Below are positions 27,594-37,125 of a stretch of 64,000 nucleotides of DNA, in pieces. This DNA is from a virus: positions 1 to 64,000 of the IMG/VR virus record IMGVR_UViG_3300008116_000058. One strand, given 5' to 3'. How positions within the stretch are numbered: the stretch's first letter is position 1; each line of letters starts with the position of its first letter. The notes below the pieces were generated by a model that saw only the letters and a program-made list of their open reading frames with translations, made no database searches and had not been told where the DNA came from. Made by a program: the position numbers and the translations under genes.

Positions 27594-28850
27594 TTAAAAA
27601 TCAAGTCTGACTTTAATCAAAAGTTCATTGGAAAATGTCTTTTGAGCAGGTCTACTTAATTTAGCAATCGCTACCAATTCGTTATTGTTGTTATACAATC
27701 CAACGGAAGTTGGATAAACCTTAGGATCAGTTAAAAACTCTGTCTGTATAATATCACCACGTTGACGAATTTCACCGGTCACTTGATCGTCTTGTGCACG
27801 TTGATATGAGAACGTAGGATTGTTTGTATAATTGAAATCACGGTTCTTCACACGTACAAAGTAATGACGTGATGGAACGTATTCACTACGTCTTACACGC
27901 ATGTTGTCGCCTGAAGATTTAATTGCGTTATATACGGCTTCTTTATACAATGCATTTGAAGTAGCAGGTACTACATTTCCAACAGGAGCAGTTGTTCTTG
28001 TTGCAGAATTAGGAATTGTAATTAAAGCATTTGAACTAGCAAGACCACCGCCCCCAGTGTTGGTCAAAACATCATTCAAAAAGTCACAATTCAAAATCAC
28101 AATACCAGACTTTGGAAATACAAGGCCAATTCCCGTAGTTGGATGATATTGTGCATCCGATTTAGATCCAGTATAGTTGTTACTGGATGAAAGGAATCCG
28201 TTTGATGTTGCCATTGTACCGGTATAAGGACAATATGATGCTTCACCAGTAGTCTCACTATATTGACCCAAAATCAAATTATAATATGCAGCAGATCCAC
28301 TTTGTGTGGTGATACTGGAATCATCAATTAAACGAACAAATTGATTACTTACATCATTTTTCAAAGTTATTTGAAATTGACCCGGATCAATACCATCTCT
28401 GATCTTCTGAGAATTGTAAGATAGTACAATAAAGTCACTGCTCAAACTCACACTTGTTACACTAGATGCGGGAGTACTTTGTGATTTAACAGAAAAGTCT
28501 TCACCGTTATTGATAGCATTTACGTATTGTGTATAAATAGCCTTTGTTGGTGAAACTTTGATGTTGGTATATTCGTCGTAACTGGTTCCATACCCGTTCT
28601 TATTTCCATATGCAACACTTAGAATAAGATCGTTGGAACTAGATGTGGCTGCCAAACTTGGATATACGTCCAAATAATAGTAACCGTTATATACATCATA
28701 TCTGTTAGAACCAGAAATGGTAGCTTGCAAACTGCCTGATGCAACCGCACTTTGAGTTTGATAGACAGATCCGTTACTGAAAATACCCGTGGATACTTTT
28801 GTAGATCTTCCTACTACAATATCAGACTGTTCAAATTGTTTATAGATCAT
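27594..28850 (-). CDS. Tail/baseplate-associated structural protein
   Basis: 418 residues, beta-rich, no signal peptide. The C-terminal about 40 residues (SVGLYNNNNELVAIAKLSRP to LIKVRLDF) are shared with the end of the protein at 22388-24727. In my knowledge, such ends occur in structural proteins of marine T4-like phages. The middle contains REYVPSRHYFVRVKN-like segments (residues about 310-330). It lies 3 bases from the next structural gene. A baseplate or fibre component is inferred. Confidence 0.75.
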   Translation of the reverse strand: MIYKQFEQSDIVVGRSTKVSTGIFSNGSVYQTQSAVASGSLQATISGSNRYDVYNGYYYLDVYPSLAATSSSNDLILSVAYGNKNGYGTSYDEYTNIKVSPTKAIYTQYVNAINNGEDFSVKSQSTPASSVTSVSLSSDFIVLSYNSQKIRDGIDPGQFQITLKNDVSNQFVRLIDDSSITTQSGSAAYYNLILGQYSETTGEASYCPYTGTMATSNGFLSSSNNYTGSKSDAQYHPTTGIGLVFPKSGIVILNCDFLNDVLTNTGGGGLASSNALITIPNSATRTTAPVGNVVPATSNALYKEAVYNAIKSSGDNMRVRRSEYVPSRHYFVRVKNRDFNYTNNPTFSYQRAQDDQVTGEIRQRGDIIQTEFLTDPKVYPTSVGLYNNNNELVAIAKLSRPAQKTFSNELLIKVRLDF

Positions 28851-28853
28851 ATG

Positions 28854-29486
28854 TTAGGAAATTCTTACAGTGACAGGAATAACAACGGTACCGCCGCTTT
28901 CATTACCAACCACAGTAATTGTTGCGGAGGTTGTTACTGTCAATGATGTATTTGGCACAAACTTAAAACGGTTACCGACAACTACCTGTGAACTTGTACT
29001 AATCAAATCATTAGCAAAAGATGGAACTGTACTAGTAGTTGTATTTGCAGCATTGGTTTGATCAACAATCAAAGTACCAATCTTCTTATTGGACAAAATG
29101 GCAGTGTATCCAAGTGTAAGATTATATGCTGGGTTGGTTGTTGGAGAAATAATATTGTCAGACTTGTTATCCTTTTGAACGTCGATGGATTGAATATTCA
29201 AACTGATTACTGGTATAGATGTCACGCCTTGAGCAAGAGTGACCAACTTATACTTCATTGATTGAGTTTCGTCAGACAAAGGTTGAAACACTGGCGTATT
29301 TCTGATAGCAATATCATAATATGCACTACCCTGTGGATGGTTTGGATTATATAGACTGTAATCAACTTCATCATCTGCCAATGCAAATGATGTAATATTT
29401 AGATTGCCAGTCTGAGCCAAAAGCTCTCTACCCCTCTTTGTAAGGACCGCATCTACAGTGATTGATTTGTTATCGACGTATGCCAT
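28854..29486 (-). CDS. Virion structural protein
   Basis: 210 residues beginning MAYVDNKSITVDAVLTKRGR followed by ELLAQTGNLNITSFALADDE, a start I associate with baseplate or tail proteins of T4-like marine phages. The C-terminal 60 residues are Thr/Val-rich beta strands. No signal or membrane segments. Variant motif TACTTATA lies 11 bases before the ATG. Function beyond structural is not assigned. Confidence 0.75.
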   Translation of the reverse strand: MAYVDNKSITVDAVLTKRGRELLAQTGNLNITSFALADDEVDYSLYNPNHPQGSAYYDIAIRNTPVFQPLSDETQSMKYKLVTLAQGVTSIPVISLNIQSIDVQKDNKSDNIISPTTNPAYNLTLGYTAILSNKKIGTLIVDQTNAANTTTSTVPSFANDLISTSSQVVVGNRFKFVPNTSLTVTTSATITVVGNESGGTVVIPVTVRIS

Positions 29487-29536
29487 ATGTGTTTGTCTAT
29501 AAGTATTGTTTTAACTGTCTTTTTGTTTATTATTTT

Positions 29537-32500
29537 TTATTGAACTGTCAAAACTCCGTTGTTTCCAGTAGATACAGATGTATTGGTTACAACTGTACTG
29601 GTTACTGGAAGACTTTTATCTGGATTACCACATTCATCTACTGTGTAATTAACAGTTTGTTTTGATTTTACAAAATATCCATATTTGACACTATCATCGG
29701 AAATTACCTTAAATAAATCCCAACGGATAGGATTGTGTCTAGTTCCAAGGAAATTCTGAGTGGATCCTCTAAATGGAGTTGCTAACTCATATGGATACAA
29801 ATCATATGCTTTCTTTGGAGTTACAATCAATTTGTTGAGAACTTTAGTATAATATTGAATTGACCCATTGTAATCATACTCAGCCACAGATGAACTATAT
29901 GGCAACATCCAAGTAAAATGAGGTACCGATTCCGATACTTCAGTTCCCCTAGAACTGCTTAAAATATCAAAGTACATAATACCAAACGATGTACCCGTAT
30001 AAAGATCACTACTAACCCATAATTCTTCATCAGAGGTAACGTCGTTAATATAAGAATATCCCGCTTGGAAATTCTGGAAATTGTTGTTTATCAACAATGA
30101 TTGAGAAATAGGAACTGTAGAAATCGGTTTCTTATCAATGTACTGTTGATACAAACTAGAATTCTCAGTTTGATACTGATCATTTCTCCAAACGGTTATG
30201 TTTGCAGCCGAACAAGACTGTATTAAATTGGAGTACTGAACCGAATCTTCTATAATTTCAGAACGGATCGGTTTTGTAGGAAACTTAATACGTTCCAGAA
30301 TAGTTGGCTCAATCAAAATACCGTTCAACAAAATATTACGAGCAGCAATAACGTTTCGAATGGATTCAAATATACTTGAATCAAAATACAATTTGTAAAT
30401 ACTTGTAAATTCTTGATACAAAATTCTACCACTTGCTGTAGGTGAACCGTCTGCGTAATACGAAGCACGCATGTCTTCAAGAATATCATAACTTGATGAA
30501 AATTCTTGACGTGGATCTCCCAATTCACTCAATACATTTTTATCACCAAAATATCTTAAAATCTCTTCGTTTTTACTTGAAACGGGTGACATGAAAATAC
30601 CAACCAAAGGAGAATCAGTATCACTGTCAAATGGAGTACTCTTATCAAAAGGCGTTAACGCTGATACGGGTTGATGATCTTTGATCGAAATCTTGTTGTT
30701 CCACAACAAGTTAGGACCATAGTTAGACAACCTGTAAGATTGATTAACATTGTATTGAATGAAGTTATATGGGAACGCTGATGACGTTACTCCCAAACAA
30801 ACGTTTGCGTATGGATACAACGAACTGGTTGAATAACTTCCAGAATACATTGATCGAATAACCAATGTATCGTCATATAAATCAGGGTTATTCTCAATCG
30901 AACTATATGTTGTTTCTGCGCCAATTGATTTGGTTGGAAGATTATACAAATAGCAAATCAAAGTTCCTGACTTTGATTGATATTGATAGGTTTCAACCGA
31001 AGTACTTAACTGTCTTGGATAATTGTATGCCAATCGTAAATACAAATTATTTCGGATATCATCGTAATCCGACTCATAGTATGAATCAAAATTATTTGCG
31101 TGTTCCTTGAAATTATCATCGGTAATAGGAACTGTCCACAAATTAATTTTATCAATAGATCCACTAAACTGCGTTGATCCAAATCTTAAAAACTTTGAAG
31201 ACCCCTCACTAAATGCAACGTTTTGATCGTATTCAAATATATCAGATTTAGAAGAAATCAATCGAGCATCTCCATTTTCATTGATTTCAACAAACAAATC
31301 ATACTTTGTAGGTATATGATTGATATTTGATGACCCAGTATACAATGAAGAAATGTCATTTCTACGAATCATCACACTATAAACATTACCATCAAAAATT
31401 GGCAACAAATCAGAAGACAGTTCAGCATCTCCAATTTCAAATACGATTCGACCATTATTACTTAGAGATTCCTTGTACGCATAAACTCTATAATCATAAT
31501 CAGATGATGAATCTGGGAACTTTCTCAACAAATCAATTTGATTCTGTTGTGCGTAAGTTTTGCTGTAATTATTACTGAACGCAAACTTAAACTCGACAGT
31601 TTGTATCGAACTTGTATATGGTGTTAAAACATATGACTGAGGTGACAAGTTTAACAAATATTCGTGTCTATCAAAAGTGTACAATGATTGTGAAATATCA
31701 GAGTAAGCACCAAACTCACGAACACTGATAATATCTTGAGGAACACCATAACAAGCCAACAACAACTTCACACCTTCAATGGTGCCTTTTGCCTTCAATA
31801 TTGCAGGAAGACTATTCAAGATACGATTATTGATGATATTTGTTTTATCCGCAATAGATGCGTAATTTGTTCCAGCAATATAATTGTTGTTCAAACTCAC
31901 ATCGTTTACCGAAGATTGCATTTTCCAACCAAATGATGATAACATTCCGTCCAAAATTTTGTTTGGAATTACAGCATCGTTTCCAGTCACATTGTATGAC
32001 AACATTGGAAACTTGTCGATGTAGATATAAATGTTATCAAAGTGATGACCGATCATTGACAAAAAGATCAAGAAATCATCGTTATTTGAATCCGACAACA
32101 AATATGTTGGTAGGTTATTTATTAAACTGTCACGGTTGTTTCTATCGTATTCATCCGCCTCATCTTCATATGACTGAGGGAATCTATCTACATTGTTGTA
32201 TAAACTATTTGTAAACAAGTAGTACTCATATCCATCAAACGACAATTTGATATCGTTAATTTCTTTTGTTAACAATTCAATTTTATCGGTGATATATTGA
32301 TCAGAATATGTAGACGCATTTAGTGAATCCAATGAAGATTGTTTTATCTTGATCGACTTGAGTTTGTTCTTGTAAATGACAATTCTTGTTTTTGCAGAAG
32401 AATAAATTACAAAGTTTTCAAAGTTAGTATAATCCACATCAATTGTAGAAAATCTTTGTTTTAAGATAAGATCAATATCTTCTGCATTTGATGCGTCAGA

Positions 32501-33802
32501 TTGAGAATAGTTAACAGACAAAGATGTACGTTTATCATTAACCTTCAAATTAGTATTTGCTGGTTTGATTGTGAACGTATTGTACTTTGGAGTTGTAGTT
32601 AAAACAATGTTCTGTACGATTGGAGCGAGTGACGTATTGGTAATCCAAAACGTACTGTTAACTCCGATTGTATTTGGCAACTGGTCTTGTAGTTTTAACA
32701 CCAACGTGCCATCCGAGAAGACCTTAAATGACAAAATCTTGATCATCAAGTTTTGTCCAAAATTAATTGAATTTTTCAACGGACCAACATACTTTTTATC
32801 GTACTCTGTTTTAATGTCAATAAAGTACTGTTGAATCTGTTGATTGAAAATCGTATACAAGTAAGAGTAACAAATCAATGTGTCATTGTTATCAACATCA
32901 TGAATATTCTTGAGTCTAATCTTAATTGTCTCAGATACAATCGTATCCAATATTTTTGAATATTGTTCCGATGTATAACACTCTGCATAATTTTCATACA
33001 AGAATGTTTTGATATAATCGGCAATACCAATAAATCGAATATCCTTAGACAAGTTATTGACAGAATTGGCCGGAATGACGAAACCATTATATATTTCGTT
33101 CATCAACTTATACAATCCATCACCGCCGATGACTGCATATGCTTTATCGAATGTGTTTAAAATATCATCTGGAGTGCTGTTAACAAAATTAAGCAAATAA
33201 GTTTGTTTGAGATAATATTCAAAATATGGAATAACATCTCTGGCTTCAATTTTTCCGGTTACATAACAATCATATTCGCTCTGAAAATCAATTCGGTCTT
33301 GGTTATTAAAATTTTCCTTTTCAAGGATCAATGATGTTTTGATTTCCTTACGTGACGGTGAAATCTGTTTTATAACAAAACACTGTTTGTCATGTGTACC
33401 AACAATGTTTGACAAAAAGTTGTATACAACTCTATAACTGCCATTTTGTATACCGTATCTTGCCAAATCCAAACGTGGATCCAACAAAATCTTTGCATTC
33501 TCATACAACGTAAATGTTGGAATAAACTCGTCGTATGTAACAGAAATTGTATTATTTTGAATGTCTTGATACTCTAAAGTACGAGACTGAAACGTTTCAT
33601 CTTGATAAATTGGTTGCCAAAGATTGAGATTTTCTTGTGAATCGAACACTGACAATTCAATATAATCATCAATCTGTGATCCGTAAAACCTTTCTGGTGA
33701 CGGTGGAACCTTCTTCATTAAAGAAGAAATCTCATCAGGAAAATAAGATGAACTATTTACCTGATCAACATAATCTGTTGTGGTTGGAAAAGGATATGCC
33801 AT
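29537..33802 (-). CDS. Large baseplate/tail protein with LamG-like domain (gp7 position)
   Basis: 1421 residues. Residues about 590-720 contain a segment like tail protein I of P2-type phages (LPAILKAKGTIEGVKLLLAC, then YGVPQDIISVREFG). Residues about 740-930 look like a concanavalin/LamG sandwich (VEFKFAFSNNYSK, then FSGSIDKINLWTVPI). The remainder is mixed. Gene order (hub, gp25, gp6, then this after two others) makes it a candidate for the large baseplate wedge protein that T4 calls gp7, but I see no direct T4 gp7 signature. No signal peptide. Confidence 0.8.
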   Translation of the reverse strand: MAYPFPTTTDYVDQVNSSSYFPDEISSLMKKVPPSPERFYGSQIDDYIELSVFDSQENLNLWQPIYQDETFQSRTLEYQDIQNNTISVTYDEFIPTFTLYENAKILLDPRLDLARYGIQNGSYRVVYNFLSNIVGTHDKQCFVIKQISPSRKEIKTSLILEKENFNNQDRIDFQSEYDCYVTGKIEARDVIPYFEYYLKQTYLLNFVNSTPDDILNTFDKAYAVIGGDGLYKLMNEIYNGFVIPANSVNNLSKDIRFIGIADYIKTFLYENYAECYTSEQYSKILDTIVSETIKIRLKNIHDVDNNDTLICYSYLYTIFNQQIQQYFIDIKTEYDKKYVGPLKNSINFGQNLMIKILSFKVFSDGTLVLKLQDQLPNTIGVNSTFWITNTSLAPIVQNIVLTTTPKYNTFTIKPANTNLKVNDKRTSLSVNYSQSDASNAEDIDLILKQRFSTIDVDYTNFENFVIYSSAKTRIVIYKNKLKSIKIKQSSLDSLNASTYSDQYITDKIELLTKEINDIKLSFDGYEYYLFTNSLYNNVDRFPQSYEDEADEYDRNNRDSLINNLPTYLLSDSNNDDFLIFLSMIGHHFDNIYIYIDKFPMLSYNVTGNDAVIPNKILDGMLSSFGWKMQSSVNDVSLNNNYIAGTNYASIADKTNIINNRILNSLPAILKAKGTIEGVKLLLACYGVPQDIISVREFGAYSDISQSLYTFDRHEYLLNLSPQSYVLTPYTSSIQTVEFKFAFSNNYSKTYAQQNQIDLLRKFPDSSSDYDYRVYAYKESLSNNGRIVFEIGDAELSSDLLPIFDGNVYSVMIRRNDISSLYTGSSNINHIPTKYDLFVEINENGDARLISSKSDIFEYDQNVAFSEGSSKFLRFGSTQFSGSIDKINLWTVPITDDNFKEHANNFDSYYESDYDDIRNNLYLRLAYNYPRQLSTSVETYQYQSKSGTLICYLYNLPTKSIGAETTYSSIENNPDLYDDTLVIRSMYSGSYSTSSLYPYANVCLGVTSSAFPYNFIQYNVNQSYRLSNYGPNLLWNNKISIKDHQPVSALTPFDKSTPFDSDTDSPLVGIFMSPVSSKNEEILRYFGDKNVLSELGDPRQEFSSSYDILEDMRASYYADGSPTASGRILYQEFTSIYKLYFDSSIFESIRNVIAARNILLNGILIEPTILERIKFPTKPIRSEIIEDSVQYSNLIQSCSAANITVWRNDQYQTENSSLYQQYIDKKPISTVPISQSLLINNNFQNFQAGYSYINDVTSDEELWVSSDLYTGTSFGIMYFDILSSSRGTEVSESVPHFTWMLPYSSSVAEYDYNGSIQYYTKVLNKLIVTPKKAYDLYPYELATPFRGSTQNFLGTRHNPIRWDLFKVISDDSVKYGYFVKSKQTVNYTVDECGNPDKSLPVTSTVVTNTSVSTGNNGVLTVQ

Positions 33803-33819
33803 ATGACTATCAATATATA

Positions 33820-35457
33820 TTACCGAAGACGGGTAATCTGTATATTTGGTCCACCACCAAAAAACTGATTTCTTCCACCACCACTTGCGGATGACAATGA
33901 AGATGCGGTTACACCATATGCAGTCTGATTACTTTCATTAAGTGCTTTTCTAACCGTAATAGGTTGTGAACACTTTAACTGTAATACTTCCAGATTATAT
34001 GTACCTTCACCACCTTTACCGTCAAATATGTCAATTATCGCAGTATAGTTATTTGAAGAATTTGGTTGTTGACTGATTTGTACAGATCCACGTCCGGTCC
34101 ACTTGATACTCAAATTGGTATTGTATGGACCAACACCGTTATTTGAAAACTCACTTACAGTACGTGGTAATGTACCATGATACTGTTCATTAGAATACGT
34201 TACGGAAGTTCCACGTAACGTAATACGTAAGGTATGATCAACATTACCAGCAAACTTAAATATGGTCGTTGGATTAACGCAGTCTTCATTAGGTGTAACC
34301 GCCTGAACATTCATAATTGTGGGTTGAATACTTACCGGACATCTCATTGTAAATTCCCACCCGGTTCCATTAATAGGAGCCAATACAGTAACAGTTGCTA
34401 CTGATGGTGTTGATTTTGTTTTCTGGAAAGTAATTGTGGAAGCACCTTTACCCAAAATTTTAGCATCAGGTAATCCATCTTGTTGTAAAGCGTTTTTCAA
34501 ATCATTTGAATAAAGAGTATCATCACCACGATATCCTGTATCAGCTACTATATTGTTATCCCATTCAACAATAAATCTATCCGGCACACCACGTGCATCA
34601 CTGTTAAATGTAACTTCACCTATATCAGTTCCAAGATCAACGTATATAACGTATCTTCCTTTACTAAATTTTTTATTCGTTACAAATCCACCACATTTAA
34701 CATATTGTTCTTCAACTAGTTTCAGTATATTAACACTAGAAACGGGAGTTGTAGATACAACCTTTGCCGTTTGTATTATTGACAATTGTTGGGCCGGTAG
34801 TACAGAAGGTGGTGGAGGTGGTGGTACAGGCGCAGGTGGTAAATATGTAACAAATTCCAACGGTGGTGAAAATTGAATATCCGCCTGACGTACACATTGT
34901 TGTGGAGAAGGTATTAATCCTTTTTGAGCACCAACCAATGTAGTTGATTGCGTAGAACTATTATTAGTAACTGTTGTGGAATTATTTGCGGTACCAGATC
35001 CCAATCCCGTTGATGATGCGTCCGATTGTACTGCTTCTGATGATTTCAATGGCAAATAAGGAAATACAGTATTGAAATCGGAAGGCAATTTTCCTTCACC
35101 CGCTTTAATACGTAATCCAATGATGATATCTTTACTTGCAGAAATCAAAGCGTCTTTACCAGACGAGTTGGCCATGTTTGACAACTCGGATGTTAAAGTG
35201 TCAATCTGAGATTGTAATTTTGTTTTCTCAGATTTTAATGTTGACACAACCGCATCTTCTTTAACTGGAATATCTTTGAACTCTTCAATATCAACTGTAT
35301 ATATGTTTGATACTGAAGTATTTTCGTATACTTCTCTTGTTAATGTGACAGACAAATACTTCTCAGTTGAATCAACAATAACCAAATTACCAAACTCGTC
35401 AAACTGATTAGCATATGATCCATCACGTTTAAATGTACTTTGTGTTTCTGTAATCAT
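33820..35457 (-). CDS. Baseplate/tail structural protein
   Basis: 545 residues. An N-terminal beta-rich segment is followed by a short coiled coil (about 80-100, LKSEKTKLQSQIDTLTSELS). Then come a Ser/Thr linker, a proline run (PPAPVPPPPPPSVLP, about 205-220) and a C-terminal beta-rich half; residues near 270-300 contain TDIGEVTFNSDARGVPDRF. It overlaps the start-stop of the upstream gene by 4 bases, so translation is probably coupled. No family recognised. Confidence 0.75.
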   Translation of the reverse strand: MITETQSTFKRDGSYANQFDEFGNLVIVDSTEKYLSVTLTREVYENTSVSNIYTVDIEEFKDIPVKEDAVVSTLKSEKTKLQSQIDTLTSELSNMANSSGKDALISASKDIIIGLRIKAGEGKLPSDFNTVFPYLPLKSSEAVQSDASSTGLGSGTANNSTTVTNNSSTQSTTLVGAQKGLIPSPQQCVRQADIQFSPPLEFVTYLPPAPVPPPPPPSVLPAQQLSIIQTAKVVSTTPVSSVNILKLVEEQYVKCGGFVTNKKFSKGRYVIYVDLGTDIGEVTFNSDARGVPDRFIVEWDNNIVADTGYRGDDTLYSNDLKNALQQDGLPDAKILGKGASTITFQKTKSTPSVATVTVLAPINGTGWEFTMRCPVSIQPTIMNVQAVTPNEDCVNPTTIFKFAGNVDHTLRITLRGTSVTYSNEQYHGTLPRTVSEFSNNGVGPYNTNLSIKWTGRGSVQISQQPNSSNNYTAIIDIFDGKGGEGTYNLEVLQLKCSQPITVRKALNESNQTAYGVTASSLSSASGGGRNQFFGGGPNIQITRLR

Positions 35458-37124
35458 CTTATTACTTTAAAATAAGTATTGTTGTCAAACACTTCTACAG
35501 CACCATTTACTTCGGTCTTGATTAAAATCTTGAAATATCTTTCTTGTGGCAAAGATGACATGTCCAGCATAAAATAATTACCGTATGCGTCACAACTCAA
35601 CTTTGTACCTTCATCAAAATCAATAATAACTTCCTCGGTTTCAGTGTCCTTGATTGAATACTGAGAGTCAGTTGGTAAATATTTTGGTGTTAAAAATGCA
35701 GTTTGTTGTGTTGCTTTAGTAAAATTCTTTAGAGGAAAACGTTCTCTTGCAAACACGTTAATTCTAGCAACGCTGTCACTCTTGTATTGTTTCTTGACAT
35801 TCTTTAATATCACTGACAATTGTACATCATTTGTGATTGGACTTAGACTTCCTGTCGTATATACACTATCATCATATACCACGTCCAAATAAGGTGTATA
35901 AATCGTATTAGTTTCTTTACTGTAGAAGCCTAGGTTTCCATTTGAAATATTTTGGGTGTTAAGTTCTTCAGACGTTAACAAAATGAATCCTTCATTTGGA
36001 ATACATCCACACATCCAAGACTTAACAATTGGAGTTACATCCATTTTAATGTCAGATGCTTCATATCCAAAACTCTGTGATGTAATCAAAGAACTTCCAG
36101 TTGTCAACGTAGAACAAAAACTTGATGTGGGAACCGTTGTCGTATTTGGAACCGAATAATACCACGTACCACCACCATTACCAAATGCAATTGATTTATT
36201 AGACTCATTAGTCAAATAATCATACAAATCAACGCTTGGGTTTGAAGGATACCAACGTGTACCGTCTGTATAATCTCTATAATTCCAACTTGCACCGGTT
36301 GTAGATCCGTTGTCAGCAAATCTTCCATCACCCATTTCCCAACTTTGACTAATTGGATATGAATAAATTGTGTATTCTAATGGAAGTTCCTGTTGTTTCA
36401 GAACCTTCATATTGAGTACAAATTTAGGATCGGTAATATCCCCGGATGAAATAGAGCTTGATACATCAGATACATCAAACTTTAACATTGCTCGACTAAA
36501 CTTTGAATAACTTGTAAATGCAAACTTGGGGTTATAATAAGAATAACTACCAGATATATCACCGTCTAAATTTCCAGACACACCATACAAACTACCAGAA
36601 AAAACGGTTACAATACCGGTCAAACTTCCTGATACTGTTCCACTCACAGAAGATCCAGATAAACTTCCAGACAAATTAGTTACGCTTCCACTTACGGATG
36701 TTAAAGATACTGTCTGAGTAGTATACGAGGCACCGTTCAAAGTGGCACTTGATACATATCCAGACACGCTCCCAGTTACATTTCCGGTAAATTGTGATGT
36801 GGTGAAATTAGCACACGACGATGTTACATTGACAGATCCAACCATATTTCCATAAACCACCGTAGAACTATCAGAATCATCTGACAAAATTACGTTGGTA
36901 GTACTGCCAGAAAAGTATCCAATCAACGACCCATAAAAGTTTATGGTATTGTTAAGAAGGTTGTCGTTGGAATCCAAACTGCCAGATTGATAATTGGTTA
37001 CAGATCGGCTACGAGCGGCAACACAACTAATATTAACCAACTCATCAATACCAAAATTCTTATTTTCAGAATTTGATAAATTGGTTATGTATGTGTCTTT
37101 AGATGGATAGATAAAAATATGCAT
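35454..37124 (-). CDS. DNRLRE-like protein with Ser/Gly/Val repeat insertion
   Basis: 556 residues. The start IYPSKDTYITNLSNSENKNF and the later SRAMLKFDVSDVSS match the two ends of a DNRLRE-type (CBM-like) beta domain found in secreted adhesins. Between them (about 55-190) lies a low-complexity run of short S-G-S-[VL]-[ST]-G units that could form a beta solenoid. The C-terminal 100 residues resemble an extra immunoglobulin-like domain. It overlaps the downstream gene by 4 bases and lies just after gp6. An exposed fibre or baseplate decoration is inferred. Confidence 0.8.
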   Translation of the reverse strand: MHIFIYPSKDTYITNLSNSENKNFGIDELVNISCVAARSRSVTNYQSGSLDSNDNLLNNTINFYGSLIGYFSGSTTNVILSDDSDSSTVVYGNMVGSVNVTSSCANFTTSQFTGNVTGSVSGYVSSATLNGASYTTQTVSLTSVSGSVTNLSGSLSGSSVSGTVSGSLTGIVTVFSGSLYGVSGNLDGDISGSYSYYNPKFAFTSYSKFSRAMLKFDVSDVSSSISSGDITDPKFVLNMKVLKQQELPLEYTIYSYPISQSWEMGDGRFADNGSTTGASWNYRDYTDGTRWYPSNPSVDLYDYLTNESNKSIAFGNGGGTWYYSVPNTTTVPTSSFCSTLTTGSSLITSQSFGYEASDIKMDVTPIVKSWMCGCIPNEGFILLTSEELNTQNISNGNLGFYSKETNTIYTPYLDVVYDDSVYTTGSLSPITNDVQLSVILKNVKKQYKSDSVARINVFARERFPLKNFTKATQQTAFLTPKYLPTDSQYSIKDTETEEVIIDFDEGTKLSCDAYGNYFMLDMSSLPQERYFKILIKTEVNGAVEVFDNNTYFKVIR

Positions 37125-37125
37125 A

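Noticed and set aside
24732-37124. Diversity-generating retroelement acting on the adhesin genes
   Set aside because: No reverse transcriptase or template/variable repeat pair seen in the window.
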